Of a stretch of DNA of 64,000 nucleotides, positions 47,694 to 60,179 are shown piece after piece. The position numbers and the translations under genes are program-made. Position 1 is the stretch's first letter; every line of letters begins with the position of its first letter. The DNA is from Cryptomeria japonica. Taxonomy: Eukaryota; Streptophyta; Pinopsida; Cupressales; Cupressaceae. The notes beneath the pieces were generated by a model. The model had not been told where the DNA came from. It saw only the letters and a program-made list of their open reading frames with translations, and searched no databases. Location: NCBI RefSeq assembly GCF_030272615.1, contig NC_081407.1, positions 376,646,877-376,710,876 on the forward strand, written 5' to 3'.

Positions 47694-48903
47694 TTGGTGG
47701 AATTGATTATGTGTTGCATTGATGTTTTGTCATTGATGCCAACACTAGCTGTTTGGATGCTTTACCGACACCCTTCTTATCCTGATAGGTTGAGTGGCTT
47801 TTGGTTGATTTGGATCTGACATGATCCAGTAGGCTCTGGTATAGTTTGTTGATGGAATTGGATTTTTCATGATATTCATGCTCATATTTGGTCAGTTGGT
47901 TTTGGTCAGTTGATCAAATGCTATCCTGCTTTCTTAGAAGCTTGGTTTCTAGTTTCGATGAGGGTTTCACTAGTAGAGTTTTTGATGAAGATCTTTGATG
48001 AATTGCATAAGTGGTGTTGGTGCAGCTTCTAGTAGAGTTATAGGATGCTATTGGTAATCATGTTCAAGACTTGGTGGATGGAGATCATTGTTGAAGCATG
48101 TGGACCTATATTGGGTCCTGGTTGATCTAAGTTATGGACCAGCTTTAATATAATGTGTGGATTGGACCTCTCGATGTATTTTCGAGATGTATTATGTGTT
48201 GGATATTATTTGTTTGGTCTTAGATCGATATGGTTTGTAATTATGTAATTGATTTATTATCTGGTGGCCGAATTGATTGTTTATGGTCAAGGGTTTGTAT
48301 ATATAGATGTAAGATCTTATTGTAGATCATCATGGTTATGTTAGAGGTCATGGTCAAGGAATGTAATGTGCGAATAATGTAATATCATTCAAGTAGAGGA
48401 GTTGGTCGATCATTGGAGATCGAATTGAGTTTATGTAAGAGGATTTAGTCCTTTGGTATTGAGATTAACCGAAACCATACTCAGGCATAGGAGATGCCAT
48501 CTTTTGTAGTTCAACACTTCTCTGGATTGTAGTCTGGATTTCTGTACATAGTCAATGAGACTCCTTTTGTGATGAGCAGTGTGCTCTAGGATGTTGGCCT
48601 TCCTGTAAGTGCGGACCCCTCAATTGTAATTCACATACTTACTACAAAAGTAATATTTGACTATGGGTAGGCTTCCCACCATGGTTTTTCCCTTTACCCA
48701 GTTTTCCATGTACAAATCTTGGTGTCATGTGGATAGTATTTATTCTGTGATTATTGTTTATGCTTAATTGGTTTAACTTCTATTTCGATATTAATGTTTT
48801 GGGTTCCGGTATTAAAGTTTAAATTGCTAATGGTTCTAGTAATCTGTGAAAACTGATTCACCCCCCATCTCAATTGTCTTCAGGTTATTTGAATTGTCTA
48901 ATA
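47694..48903 (+). repeat. Element E 3' LTR
   Basis: Starts TGTTGGCCATTTGG and ends GTCTAATA (CTAACA in the 5' copy). TTTGTCATTGATGCCAAC lies near 47730. The hairpin at 48681-48709 and a CCCCCC run near the end match the 5' LTR. Confidence 0.95.
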
Positions 48904-49986
48904 GAGTTTCAGTCAGAACAAGGGGTAAGTGGAACAAGGCATAATCCTCAGATAGAGACTTTGGCCACATGGGTAAGATTCAAAAGAATTGATAAGCCAA
49001 AGTTGGTTGACATAGTAAAAGAAACCAAAGGGATTGCAATACTAAAGACACTCAAAGATACCTCTCCCATGGAGGCTGCAACCATGACAATGGACTCTAT
49101 GATGTTCACTAGGGATGAAAAGATTCAAGTTGATATGAATAGGGAGATTAATAAGCTATATATTGAGAATGTTCGATTGAAAGATCAACTAAAAGGTGGA
49201 GAGGGAAGTCAAATTAAGGCACTTGTCCTTCATAAGCATGTACTACCAGAGCCAACCAATGACACTACTAATAGTAAAAGGTGGGTTGAAGAGAAAATGA
49301 ATTATGAAAAAGAATTGAATAATTAAAGAGAATGAATGAAGATGTCAAACAAAAAATGTCACAACAAATTCTTTTTGTATTTGAAAAGGTGTTGACACAT
49401 AGGGTAAAATATATCATAAACAAGTTAGAAAATGTGCACAAAGGTTATGAATCATTATTAAAATCATTGGAAGTATTTAAGGAGATCAAGATAGTGTTGG
49501 AAGTATCATTCAAAGGGTGGAAGTCAGTGCACCATACTTTTATCACCTTATGTAGAGTATTGCAAAGAGATCCAAATGCCCCTCCTACCATCAAAGTAAC
49601 TGAAAAAATGATTTAAAGTTGTTATTCAAGAGATCAAGTATGTTTTTGTAGAAGAACCCAGGGTGAAGGCTAAGATTGAATCATTCCATACATTTAAGAA
49701 TTGGACCATTCCACCGATTGTTTATCAGGATAAACTAATCAAGGATTTTGCTGATTAGAAGAGTGAGTTTAATCAAATGGTTCCATTGATCCTTTCTTAT
49801 ATGCAAGAAGAAAGAGACATCAATGTTCAAAGCCTCAATCTCTTTCTGGGTAGAATAGTGATATTGAATAATGGATATACAAGATTCATCTCTAAATTAC
49901 ATGCAATAACAAATAATAGATGGAAGGATCACATGGTGAATGCCCCAAATGTGAAAAAGCATAAGTGGCCCAGTGACTACATATGA
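48904..49986 (+). pseudogene. Decayed ORF K, part 3
   Basis: Frame 48904-49326 continues part 2 (QSEQGVSGTRHNPQIETLATW, then RFKRIDKPKLVDIV) and includes a helical segment (MNREINKLYIENVRLKDQL). After a stop and a frameshift it continues at 49332-49616 (RVKYIINKLENVHKGYESLL), and again at about 49615-49986 (FVEEPRVKAKIESFHTFKNW; LHAITNNRWKDHMVN). The style is a long, charged, partly coiled-coil protein with no known motif. The last stop is near 49984. No LTR or poly(A) signal is evident after it. Unknown function. Confidence 0.55.
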
Positions 49987-50693
49987 CATGTATCAATGGG
50001 AGAGCCAATATTTTAAGCCTTTAGACGAATGATACAATGAAATTTCAGCTAGTGAACATGGATCCCACTCCAACTTTATATAGAACCTTATTTTTTAATT
50101 GTTTCTTGATTTAAAAAGCTTTATTTTAATTGTAATCATTTGAAAAAAACTACAACTATGTTTGCTATCTTTAATGAAAAGGGCATGTCTTTTCATTTTC
50201 AGATGGAATAACTAAAAAGTTTTTTTGTAACAGTCTCAAGCTTGTCACTTGTCCCATTTTGTATATAAGGGAGAAACCAAGACTGCTTAAGGGGTTGAAA
50301 GAAACTCATTAGGAGGAACATATGGAGTATTCTGGAACACCTTTTTTTGTACTGGCTATAATGCAAATGCAAGAATCTTGTTTTTAAATTTGAATCTCAA
50401 TTGTTTATGGTCAAATCTGATAAATATTATATGGTTGTCTCCAAATTGATTTCTTTCTTATTATTTAAATTAGTGTATCAAGGATATTTCTAGATTATCA
50501 AAGCAACTCTCTTATTTTGTGTGATTTATTCAATTGGTTATTTCAAGGAAGGATTAAATTCATTTAATAAGTCACAATAATTTGAAGGAATCACTTGGAT
50601 TAAAAATAAGAACCTAATAAAATTATATTTATGCAAGGCATGAACAAATTAATTGTCAAGCAATTTGAATTATAATCAAGAGGAAGATGGTTG
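49987..50693. other. AT-rich spacer between ORF K and element G
   Basis: No open frame or repeat is recognised. The last five bases (50689-50693, GGTTG) are the left target copy of element G. Confidence 0.65.
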
Positions 50694-52105
50694 TGATGGT
50701 ATGATGAAATAGTAAGTATCTAGTAGAATACTCAGAGTGGGGGGAGGTGAATCGGTATACTGAAAAATTGATACAACTTCCCAATCTGAAATTCAAACTC
50801 ACAAAGTAAAATTTCACTTATCAAGATCAATACTCACCATCAACCCCATTAACTATTATAACAACTTAACAGTAAACAACTTCAATCTTGTAAACATCAA
50901 AATGCTTAATCATATCTCAACATATTCAATCTCTCAATGCTTTCAGTTATCATGCCTTATCATAAGTTAATCAAATCAACAAATAAGATCATAACCACAA
51001 AATCATTCACCACTTGACACAAATATTTATACGAGGAAAACCCAAATAGGTAAAAACCACTATGAGATGAGACTCACAAGGATATCTATCTGAACTCTTC
51101 TGAAGTTCACCCTATTAGGAACCAAGCCTTTTAAAGCTTTTACAATAAGTCATGTTAAGAACTAATTTTGTTAGGAATCACCCAATTAAGGGATTTACAA
51201 AATACCTTGATGAAAAATAAATATATTCTATTAGGAGTAACCTCGGTAGAGGGTTTGAGAATCCAAGCTAATGGACCACCTTGTTAGAGCTTACCCGGTT
51301 AGGGGATTTCAATTCTACTGTAATTGTTAGAAAACAACAGGTTTTCTTGATCTGTCTAAGTAGCACTACATTTGCTTGATCAGATCCTTTTAAGCTTTAA
51401 TGTGCTTCTACACAAACTAGAGATCCATTCTTTGGTTAGGCAACCACACACTCAGCTAGTTTTCAGCCAACACTTTTCTAACACTCTTACAAACAACTTC
51501 ATTGACCTTAAATACAAATCAATTAGGTTGGTAACACAACAAAAACCTTATTCTCTCATAGAGATTACAAACAAGTCGGTTCAATCTTGACCGTTAGAAA
51601 TCATAACAACCTGTTCACATTGTTCAAGAAAATTCCAACTGCTCCATCATCACCACTTCATCGGACTTTGTAACTCATCACGTGCTACACATTAGATGCA
51701 ATCCACTTTGCTTATTCCCTAGACAACAAACGAATAAACAAATGTGCCAAAAATAATCTTAACTAATCCTTATTCAATGATCACACATGTCTCCATCATT
51801 ACCACTCATCATTAGATCTTAAACCAACAAACTTGATCGGTTAGGGTTTAACAAAAAACAACTGCTAGGGTTTACCGGTTACATTGCATAGAAAAGGGTT
51901 TAATCTTATACACCAGTTTACCGGTTCAACTCACAAACTTAACATACCAGTTTACAACATCTTCCACAAAGCTCTTCCCATCGGTTACAAGACAATATCG
52001 ATAATAACAACAATAACAATAATATCATAAATACCATTACCAGTTCAATTGACATCAATGACAACATAACATATCATTAATGCAATCTTCATGCAAATGC
52101 CAACA
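50694..52105 (-). repeat. Element G 3' LTR (left copy)
   Basis: The plus strand starts TGATGGTATGATG (T at 50694) and ends CAAATGCCAACA. GGGGGGAGGTGAATCGG lies near the left edge, and TGACATCAATGACAAC near the right edge is the reverse of the shared TTGTCATTGATGTCA motif. The hairpin is near 51030-51062. Confidence 0.94.
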
Positions 52106-52436
52106 ATATCCCCCTTTGGCATTGATGACAATACAAATATCAACGCCCCTGATTGCTACTGTGATTGGTGAATAGGAATCTCAGTTTACATTACCAAGTA
52201 TTCACCATGCTCTATCTATCTTCAACCTATCGCTAGTTTCCCTTTGCCAATCACATAATTCTTCTCCCCCTTTGACAATAATGCCAAATTGAAAATAAAA
52301 CATTTAATGTCAAATTTCACTGTGCATCAACAACATATTACAACTTGATTCCCCCCCTATAAAATACATCCATTTCTTCATCAATCCATGTAAAATTCTA
52401 CAAGTAATTCAGGGACTGAAGCAATCAGAATCATGC
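52106..52436 (-). other. Element G 3' tail with polypurine tracts
   Basis: The plus strand ATATCCCCCTTTGGC (52106-52120) is the reverse complement of the polypurine tract. A second tract, TTCTCCCCCTTTGACA, lies near 52261-52276. Otherwise noncoding. Confidence 0.85.
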
Positions 52437-55400
52437 TCAACTAGCTTCATGAAGAGGGACAACTCCCAATTGACTTCTAAGATACTCAAAAGTAGTCTTA
52501 GGTAGAGGTTTGGTAAAGATATCTGCAAGCTGCTCCTCGGTAGGAACATGCTCTATGATAACATCTTTACTTTGAACTTTTTCCCTCAAGAAGTGATACT
52601 TCAATTCAATGTGCTTGGTGCGAGCGTGCAAAACAAGATTCTTAGAAATATTAATGGTGCTTGTATTATCATAGAAAATCTTGATAGGTTTTGAGATCTT
52701 CATCTTAAAACCTTCCAAAATGTGCCTCATCCAAATAGCTTGTGTGCAATTCATATAAGCTGCAACATACTCAGCTTCAATAGTATATTGTGAAGTACAA
52801 CTCTACTTCTTACTACTCCATGAAACTAGCCTTCCTCCTAGAAAGAATGCTCCATCAATAGGAATTTTCTGGTCATCAATATTTCCTGACCAATTAGAAT
52901 CAATGTATGCCTTCAAATAAAAGTTTCCTCCATATGTTTACCATAATCCATAGTCAACTGTACCTTTCAGATATCTAAAAATTCTCTTTGTTTCTATTAG
53001 GTGTGCTTCCTTTGGATTCTTTTGAAATATTGCAACTATACCAACCGCATGGGCAATATCTGGTCTACTATGAACAACATAGTGTAATTTGCCAATCATT
53101 GACCTATATTCCTTTTCATCAACAGACTTAGATGCATCCTCCTTGGACAACTTATAACATGTAACCATTGATGTTCCAACTGGTTTACATTCATTCATGC
53201 CAAAAGTCTTCAAAACCTCTTTCAAATACTTAGATTAAGTAATGAAAATACCATTCTTCATTTACTGTATTTGCAAGCCTTTGAAATTTTTTATTTCCCC
53301 TACTAAAGACATTTCAAACTCATTTTTCATTACATTTGCAAAACTATTGCTCATGACATGATTACCTCCAAAAATAATATCATCAACAAATACTTCACTG
53401 ACTACTATTTCATCTCCTTTAGACTTGAGATAAATATTACTATCATCACTGGTTCTTGCAAAATCTATCTTCATCAGATGTGTATTTAGTTGTTCATACC
53501 ATGCTTTAGGTTGCTTCTTCAATCCATACAAATCTTTATGCAATCTTCATACCATATCTTTCTCATTTGTTAATGCATAACCATCAGGCTGCTCTATGTA
53601 TACCACTTCTTCCAATATCTCATTCAAAAATGCAAACTTAACATCCATCTAGTATACCTTCAACTTCTTATGGGCTGCAAATGCAAGTAAAGTTCTGACA
53701 CCTTCTAGTCTTGCTACTGGTGCAAAAGTTTTGCCATAATCTTCTCCTTCTTCTTGAGCATAACCTTTGCAGACTAATCTTGCCTTGTTGTGAACTACAA
53801 CACCATCTTCATTTAACTTGTTTCTGAACACCCATTTAGTACCTATAACATTCTTGTTTACCAGTTGGGGTACCAGGGTCCAAGTGTTGTTCTTTTCAAT
53901 TTGATCCAATTCCTCCTCCATAGCTTTAACCCAATAATAATCACCAAATGCCTCCTTAGCACTTCTAGGTTCAATGGTGGAGATCATGCAAGAGTTCTCT
54001 CTTATTTTCCTTCTAGTTAGTACTCCAACATCCTTATCCCTAATAATCTACTCAGGACTATGGTTTAGTCTCACATACCTAGGAATAACATGACCATTCT
54101 CTCCAGGTTCAGCTTCTTCATTATCATCTTCTTCTGAATTTATTTGTTCCAGTTGAACAAGTACATCAGGATTTGCTTTACCAGTTTCTGATTTAATAGT
54201 TTCAGGTTCCAAAAGAAAAATGCAAGGATCTTCATCCTTTTTCTCTGAACTAGTTCCATCTGAGACTTCAGGACATTCATCTACATGAACATCAGTACTC
54301 TCAACAATTCTCTATGTCCAATTGTTGAAGCATTTATAGGCCTTACTCTTGGTGAAATAGCCAAGAAATATGCCTTCATCACTCTTAGCTTCAAAATTTC
54401 TTATGTAATCACCTCTTTTAATAAAAAAATTGTTACCAAGTATCTTAAAATAACTAACATCAAGTGATCTTCCATACCAATATTCATAAGGGGTCTTGTC
54501 CTTACTTCTTTTCATCAAAACTCAGTTCATTATGTAGACAGTTGTACTTACAACTTCTTTCCAAAATGTTTTCGCTACATTTCCTTGTATCAACATTGTC
54601 CTAGTAGATTCAACCATTGATCAATTGTTCCTCTATGCTATACCATTCTTTTTTGGTGTCCTTGGTATAAAAAGCTACTTCTTGATACCATTCTCATCAC
54701 AATACTTAGTGAATTCCATAGAAGTAAATTCACCGCCTTGATCTATTCTCAAACATTTTATCTTTTTTCCACTCTCTTTCTCAACTAAGGCCCTGAATGC
54801 ATTGAATTTACCAAAACCTTCACTCATATCCTTAAAAAATGTGACCCACATCATCCTTGAACAATCATCAGTGAAGATCATGAAATATCTATCACCTTGA
54901 ATGCTTCTTGTTCTTATTGGTCCACATAGATCTGTATGAACCAAATCTAACACGTGCTTTGCTGAGAAGGACTTGCTCTTGAAAGTTGAAGAAGTCATCT
55001 TTCCTAATTGACATTCTTTACAAAGAGCATTAATCAGTTTGTCTAGCTCAGGCAGACCTCTTATTATCTTGGACTTTCTCACTTTAACAATGTTATCAAA
55101 GTTTATATGACAAAATATCATATGCCAAAGCCAACTATCATCTATCTTTGCAATCAAATAGTTGCTAACTTTAGGATTAAGATGAAATAGATTACCTCTA
55201 GTTTATTTCTCAGTTGTAATCAATTCACCTTTGTTGTCAAAGATTTTATACATACCATTTCTAAACTCCAATGGGTATCCTCTATCATTAAGTTGTGCCA
55301 CACTTAGAAGATTGTGCTTTAGGCCTTCAACCCAATAGACATCGTCAGCACTACTCTTCCCATTAAGAGAAATAAATCCCTTACCTTTAACCATATAGGG

Positions 55401-56483
55401 TGAGTCACTGCCAAATCTGACACCACCATCAAATTCCTTCAAGGAAATAAATTTGCTCTGATCACCGATCATGTGATGTGAACAACCACTATCAATGATC
55501 CAATAATCAAAGTTATCTATCCTGGACACTAGTGCCTTTTGATTTGATATATCTTCCTTAATAGCTACAAACACAATATCTTCATTAGCATCATCATTAG
55601 ATTCTTCATCAGTAATACCACTATCAATAGAAATAAGACAATATTTCTTGCCTTTGCCCTTATACTTCTTGAATTTGTCTCTCTTGTATTTATTTTCACC
55701 ATTAGGATAGTTAGCTGCTATATGATGAATCTCATTTCATGCAAAACAATTTAAAGGTAGTTTACCTCTATATTTCCTAGTACCTCTATGCAGACGTTTT
55801 ACCAACAATGCTTCAAGTTCCACTAAGTTGTCTTCATCATCAAAATCTCTGCTGGATCTAGTTTCATAACCATGACAAGTATCTCTACTTTTTCTCATAG
55901 ATGGGTAAGAGAAAAAAGCTCTAAATGCATATTCTGATTTCTATACACTACCATCATATCCATTTAATTCAAAAGCAGTAAATTTGCCAATTATAGAGTC
56001 AAGAGTTACCTTAGTTTTGTCAATGGACTTCAACTCTCAAATAGCTACAACTCGGATAGCATAGACCAATAGTAAGGTTCTCAGTACCTTACTGATCACT
56101 GTGGCATCTTTCAGGTTCCCTCCTTCACTCTTTATTTCACCAACTATCTCTTTTATCCTTTGACCATACTACTAGATATTCTCACCTTTAGACATTCTCA
56201 TGTCATCAAACTTTCCTCTTAGACTCTCCTCTTTAGCAATCTTCACATGTTCATCACTGCTATAAATCTCTTCAAGTTTTTTCCATACTTCATATGCAGT
56301 TTCAAGACCATGAACATCTACATATTTAGCATCAAACAGGGAACTGATAATAGCCTCCAATGCTTGATGATTTTCTTGTTGTTCTTTCTTTTGATCATCA
56401 GTCATAGTTCCAGTAGGTGCAATACACTTGGTTTCTACATGATCCCAATACTGACTTCCGAGACTCTTAATGTAAATCTTCAT
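52437..56483 (-). pseudogene. Element G gag-pol, degraded Ty1/copia polyprotein
   Basis: Gag starts near 56483 (MKIYIKSLGSQYWDHVETK). Its knuckle is ruined (CFA, stop, NEIHHIAANY). The protease DSG is at about 55487-55495 (YWIIDSGCSHHM). Integrase keeps the first Asp (HTDLCGP, about 54936) and the second (LRIDQGGEF, near 54740), but the catalytic Glu codon is a TAG (54633-54635). After integrase a large part is in broken frames. RT includes [22 protein letters not shown] and FVDD at 53379-53390. RNase H is open at 52754-52437 and ends after DIFTKPLPKTTFEYL. Frame 53987-53649 (RT start) is intact for 112 residues. Overall nonfunctional. It is less degraded than C in RT and shares C's KYLKGTVDYGLW-type motifs. 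Confidence 0.93.
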
Positions 56484-56539
56484 TTTGTCGCTCCATATCC
56501 TATAGTTGTTAGGCTTTTAGGTTAAAGAGGACCTGAGAT

Positions 56540-56551
56540 TCTCTGATACCA
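56540..56551 (-). other. Element G primer binding site
   Basis: The plus strand TCTCTGATACCA is the reverse complement of TGGTATCAGAGA, one mismatch from the initiator-methionine site, two bases inside the LTR. Confidence 0.92.
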
Positions 56552-56553
56552 AT

Positions 56554-57963
56554 TGATGGTATGATGAAAGAATATGTATCCAGTAGAATATTGAGAGGGG
56601 AAGGGTGAATCAGTATACTAAAAAACTAATACAACTTCCCAATCTCAAATTCAAACTCACAAAGTAAACTTTCACTTATCAAGATCAATAGTCAACATCA
56701 ACTGGTTAACTGTTATAACAACTTAATAGCAACCAACTTCAATCTTGTAAACATCAAAATGCTTAATCATATCTTAATATATTCAATCTCTCAATGCTTC
56801 TAGTTATCATGCCTTATCATAAGTTAATTAAATCAACAAATAAGATCATAACCACAAAAATATTCACCACTTGACACAAATGTTTATATGTGGAAAACCC
56901 AAATAGGTAAAAACCATGGTGAGATGAGACTCACATGGATAGCTAGATCTGAACTCCTCTGAAGTTCACCTTGTTAGAAGCCAAGCCTATTGAAGCTTTT
57001 ACAATAAATCCTGTCCAGAACTAATTCTATCAGGAATCACCTAGTTAAGGGATTTACAAAATGTGTTGATGAAAAAGAAAATACCCTAATAGGAGTAACC
57101 TCAGTAGAGGGTTTGAGAATCCAAGCTAATGGACCACCTTGTTAGAGCTTATTCGGTTAAGGGATTTCAATTCTACTATAATTATTAGCAAAAAAAAGGT
57201 TTTCTTGATCTGTTTGAGTAGCACTACATTTTCTTGATCAGATCCTTTTAAGATTCAATCTACTTCTACACAAACTGCAGATCCATTCTCTAGTTAGGCA
57301 ACCACACAGTCAACTAGTTTTCAGCCAACACTTTGCCAACACTCTTACAAAAAAATTCATCGACCTTAAATACAAATCAATTAGGTTGGTAACACAACAA
57401 AAAACTAATTTTCTCATAGATTACAAACAAGTCGGTTCAATCTTGACCATTAGAAATCATGATAATCTTTTCACATTCTTCAAGAAAATTCCAACCGCTC
57501 CATGATCATTGCTTCATTAGACTTTGTAACTCATCACGCACTATGCATAAGATGCAATCCACTTTTCTCATTCCCTAGACCAAAAAAAAAAAGAACAAAC
57601 ACGTCAAAAAAAAAAAATGAACTAATCCTAATTCAATGATCACATGTGTCTCCATCATTACTGCTCATCATTAGATCTCAAACCAACAAACTTGATCGGT
57701 TAGGGTTTAACAAAAAACAACTGGTAGGGTTTACTAGCTACATTGCATAGAAAAGGGTTTAACCTTATACACTAGTTTATTGGCTCACTCACAAACTTAA
57801 CATATCGGTTTACAACATCTTCCACAAATCTCTTCTTGTTGGTTACAAACCACTATCAATAATAACAATAATATCAGTAATATCATAAATACCATTACCA
57901 GTTCAATTGACATCAATGACAACATAACATATCATTAATACAGTCTTCATGCAAATGCCAACA
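56554..57963 (-). repeat. Element G 5' LTR (right copy)
   Basis: Plus-strand edges are TGATGGTATGATG and CAAATGCCAACA. The hairpin is at 56890-56917 (TGG, AAAACC, loop, GGTAAAAACCA). Poly-A runs at about 57583-57592 and 57608-57616 are absent or shorter in the left copy. Confidence 0.94.
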
Positions 57964-58792
57964 AGTTGTTATTTAGACTTCATTGACTTGTAGGAAAGGT
58001 ACCAATCTTAGGTTTTCTCAAGTTTCTTTCAAATAAGTTTCAAACCATTTTCTTTTCATTTTTAGTAGTATAAGTAGAATTAGTTTCATATTTTTAATTA
58101 TCTATTTTAGCATCCTCATGCCAAAATGAAATAGATTGAATAAATGGTTGTATGATCGAAGATATCACTCATTTACTCATCAGAATAATTCACAAGAATA
58201 TGTTGACATCAATGACAACAACATATCCTAGCAACAACAATAAACAACCAAATCCAACAATCTCCCCAATAATCTAACAATTGCTCTGCTATGTTTTATA
58301 GAATAACTATTTCATTAAAATAATGTTGTTTATATGCAACAACTCTAGATGTGAAGAGCATACCCATCTTTAGAAAAAAATTATGTTAAAGACACCAAAA
58401 TTGCATTCTCTAGATGCTCATTTTTAACTAATTTTTTTGAAATAAGTGAAATAGACAACATGAGAATAATATCTCTTCATATCTTTAATATATACATTAA
58501 AAAACTCACATATATTAAAGAAGTATATTAAAAGATGTTTCTGCATTTAGAAATGTATTTTATGATAGTAAATAAACAAACTTCACTATATAATATTATA
58601 ATATTATCTAGTATAGTTGATATATTAAATATGGATAATCTATATGAAAAAGAGGTGGATGAGGTTAAAGAGTGTAAGTCTATGTTGGATATAACATTTA
58701 AAATAAAATAAAATTCATCTTGTTTTATTATAATTGACAACATAAGAAAAAGATAACCTTTGTAGACAATTTTTTGAATTTTTTATTGATTC
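57964..58792. other. AT-rich spacer with an LTR scrap
   Basis: No gene. Starts with the AGTTG target copy of G. A short LTR fragment lies at about 58190-58259 (separate entry). The rest is AT-rich sequence with no sustained frame. Confidence 0.55.
58190..58267 (-). repeat. LTR end fragment with adjacent polypurine tract
   Basis: TGTTGACATCAATGACAACA (58201-58220) is the reverse of the TTGTCATTGATGTCAA motif seen near the start of the window's LTRs. It ends AATCCAACA (58251-58259), i.e. a TGTTGG start on the minus strand, and is followed by ATCTCCCC (58260-58267), the reverse of a polypurine tract. It is probably the last scrap of another minus-strand element. Confidence 0.5.
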
Positions 58793-59608
58793 TGAGGATG
58801 TCCCTTCTGATGAGGATGTGTGCTTACATACGGGAAGCCATAAGAACCCTAGAAAGGATAAGTCTTCTCTTAGTTGACCCATGAGTATGAAATTGGCAAA
58901 GATGATTTTGAGTATGTGCCTTCAGATGAAATTTTCCCTGACTCTCTCTTCCCTGGCTCTACTAGGAAGGGTAAAACCTTCATGGGAGAGCCATCCAAAT
59001 CTACTAAAAGGGGGAAAGAAAATAAAATAGGTCATAATATGTCTTTTTTGGCCATTGGGGACAAAAATTTTTCCAATCTTGTCCATATCAAAAATCCTAT
59101 GGAGAATTTAAGAGATAAAAAGAAATGCGATGATATGGAATGGATCTCATAGGAGAGTGATTTTTGTATTGAAATCCTTGTTGATACAGTGAAAGATACC
59201 CATGTGGGTATGGATAAAGGGTCCTCTACCATGGGCTTAGGAGATATGTTGATTATGGTCAAGGATGTGACAAAAGGGCAAGGTAATCTCTTCAACTGGA
59301 TGGTATCAAAAATCAATGTGATCAAAGGAATGGTTAACTCCCTTTATGATAAACTGGAACACGTAGAGTTGAGTGTGAACAAGCCTATGCCTATAGAAAA
59401 TGTAGATAAAATTCTCACCCTCATTTAGAATGTTGCCAAGGATATTAACACAATGAAGCTTGATCATGAGGAGAAGATAAAAGTCCTTGAAGCCTCCATT
59501 GATAAAATCCATGAGAAGATTAGGGTCATTGTTTATGTGAGCAAATTCCCATGCAAAACAATTTTGAGGGCCTCAGATATGAAAAACACTTTTAGATTTG
59601 TGCTTTGA
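58793..59608 (+). pseudogene. Decayed unknown ORF with coiled-coil-like C-terminus
   Basis: One frame (from ATG 58874) runs to about 59608 with only two stops (near 59150 and 59426). It begins MTHEYEIGKDDFEYVPSDEI, has a basic stretch (KSTKRGKENK), and ends in helical sequence (KVLEASIDKIHEKIRVIVYV). The preceding bases, in another frame, read SEDVPSDEDVCLHTGS, reminiscent of the same acidic start. No family is recognised. It could be a relic of a retroelement structural protein or a host gene piece. The length of frame with so few stops in AT-rich DNA argues against chance. Confidence 0.4.
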
Positions 59609-60179
59609 TCATCTCTTTGACATTAGAGGATTCATTATGATTTATGTGGATCAAGTTATATCCTAGACTAATATGTTGATCAGACTAATCTGTAGTGATC
59701 TAGATGCACTCATTATTCATGTATGGATTATATTGTTAATGAGGTCATGATGGAATCTTGATTATTATAACCCTATTCCATGATTATGATGGTGATTGAG
59801 TTGTTGTTATGATGATTGTGACTGTCTTCTAGTGTCTTCATGGTAGGGACGATGTCATACCACTCATTGCTAGCATGATGTGGCCCTGCAATTCTCTGTC
59901 ACTTGCCTATTCATTTATGATATATTGTTGTATATGTTGTATCATGCTTAGTGGTGGTTGCAAGATTGGAGGTACTAGACATAGACTCCACCTAGTTTCA
60001 TAGGTCTGAGCATGTCTTTATCCTAATGAGAAGTTTTTGGAGATGGCATGAGTTCCCTCTACACACTATAGGCTTAAGTTGTCATCCTTGTTAGTTATGT
60101 GTCTTGGCTTGATTCATTGGTCTGTATCATGTGGTATGATGTTCAACCCTATGTCGGGTTGCCTTATGAGTTTGTGATT
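59609..60179. other. Spacer without recognised features
   Basis: Mixed-composition DNA following the decayed ORF. No frame, terminus or repeat is identified. Confidence 0.5.

Larger units (their letters stand above)
33957..48903 (+). mobile_element. Ty1/copia element E, inserted in ORF K and carrying F
   Basis: LTRs 33957-35145 and 47694-48903 (1189 and 1210 bp), a near-perfect primer site and a copia interior interrupted by minus-strand element F in gag. The flanks are AAGTT (33952-33956) and GAGTT (48904-48908), a 5-bp target duplication with one change. K's frame is restored when E is removed. Confidence 0.93.
50694..57963 (-). mobile_element. Ty1/copia element G
   Basis: LTRs 50694-52105 and 56554-57963 (1412 and 1410 bp), a primer site, polypurine tracts and decayed gag-pol, all in minus orientation. 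The flanks are GGTTG (50689-50693) and AGTTG (57964-57968), a 5-bp target duplication with one change. Coding sequence is closest to C. Confidence 0.95.
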
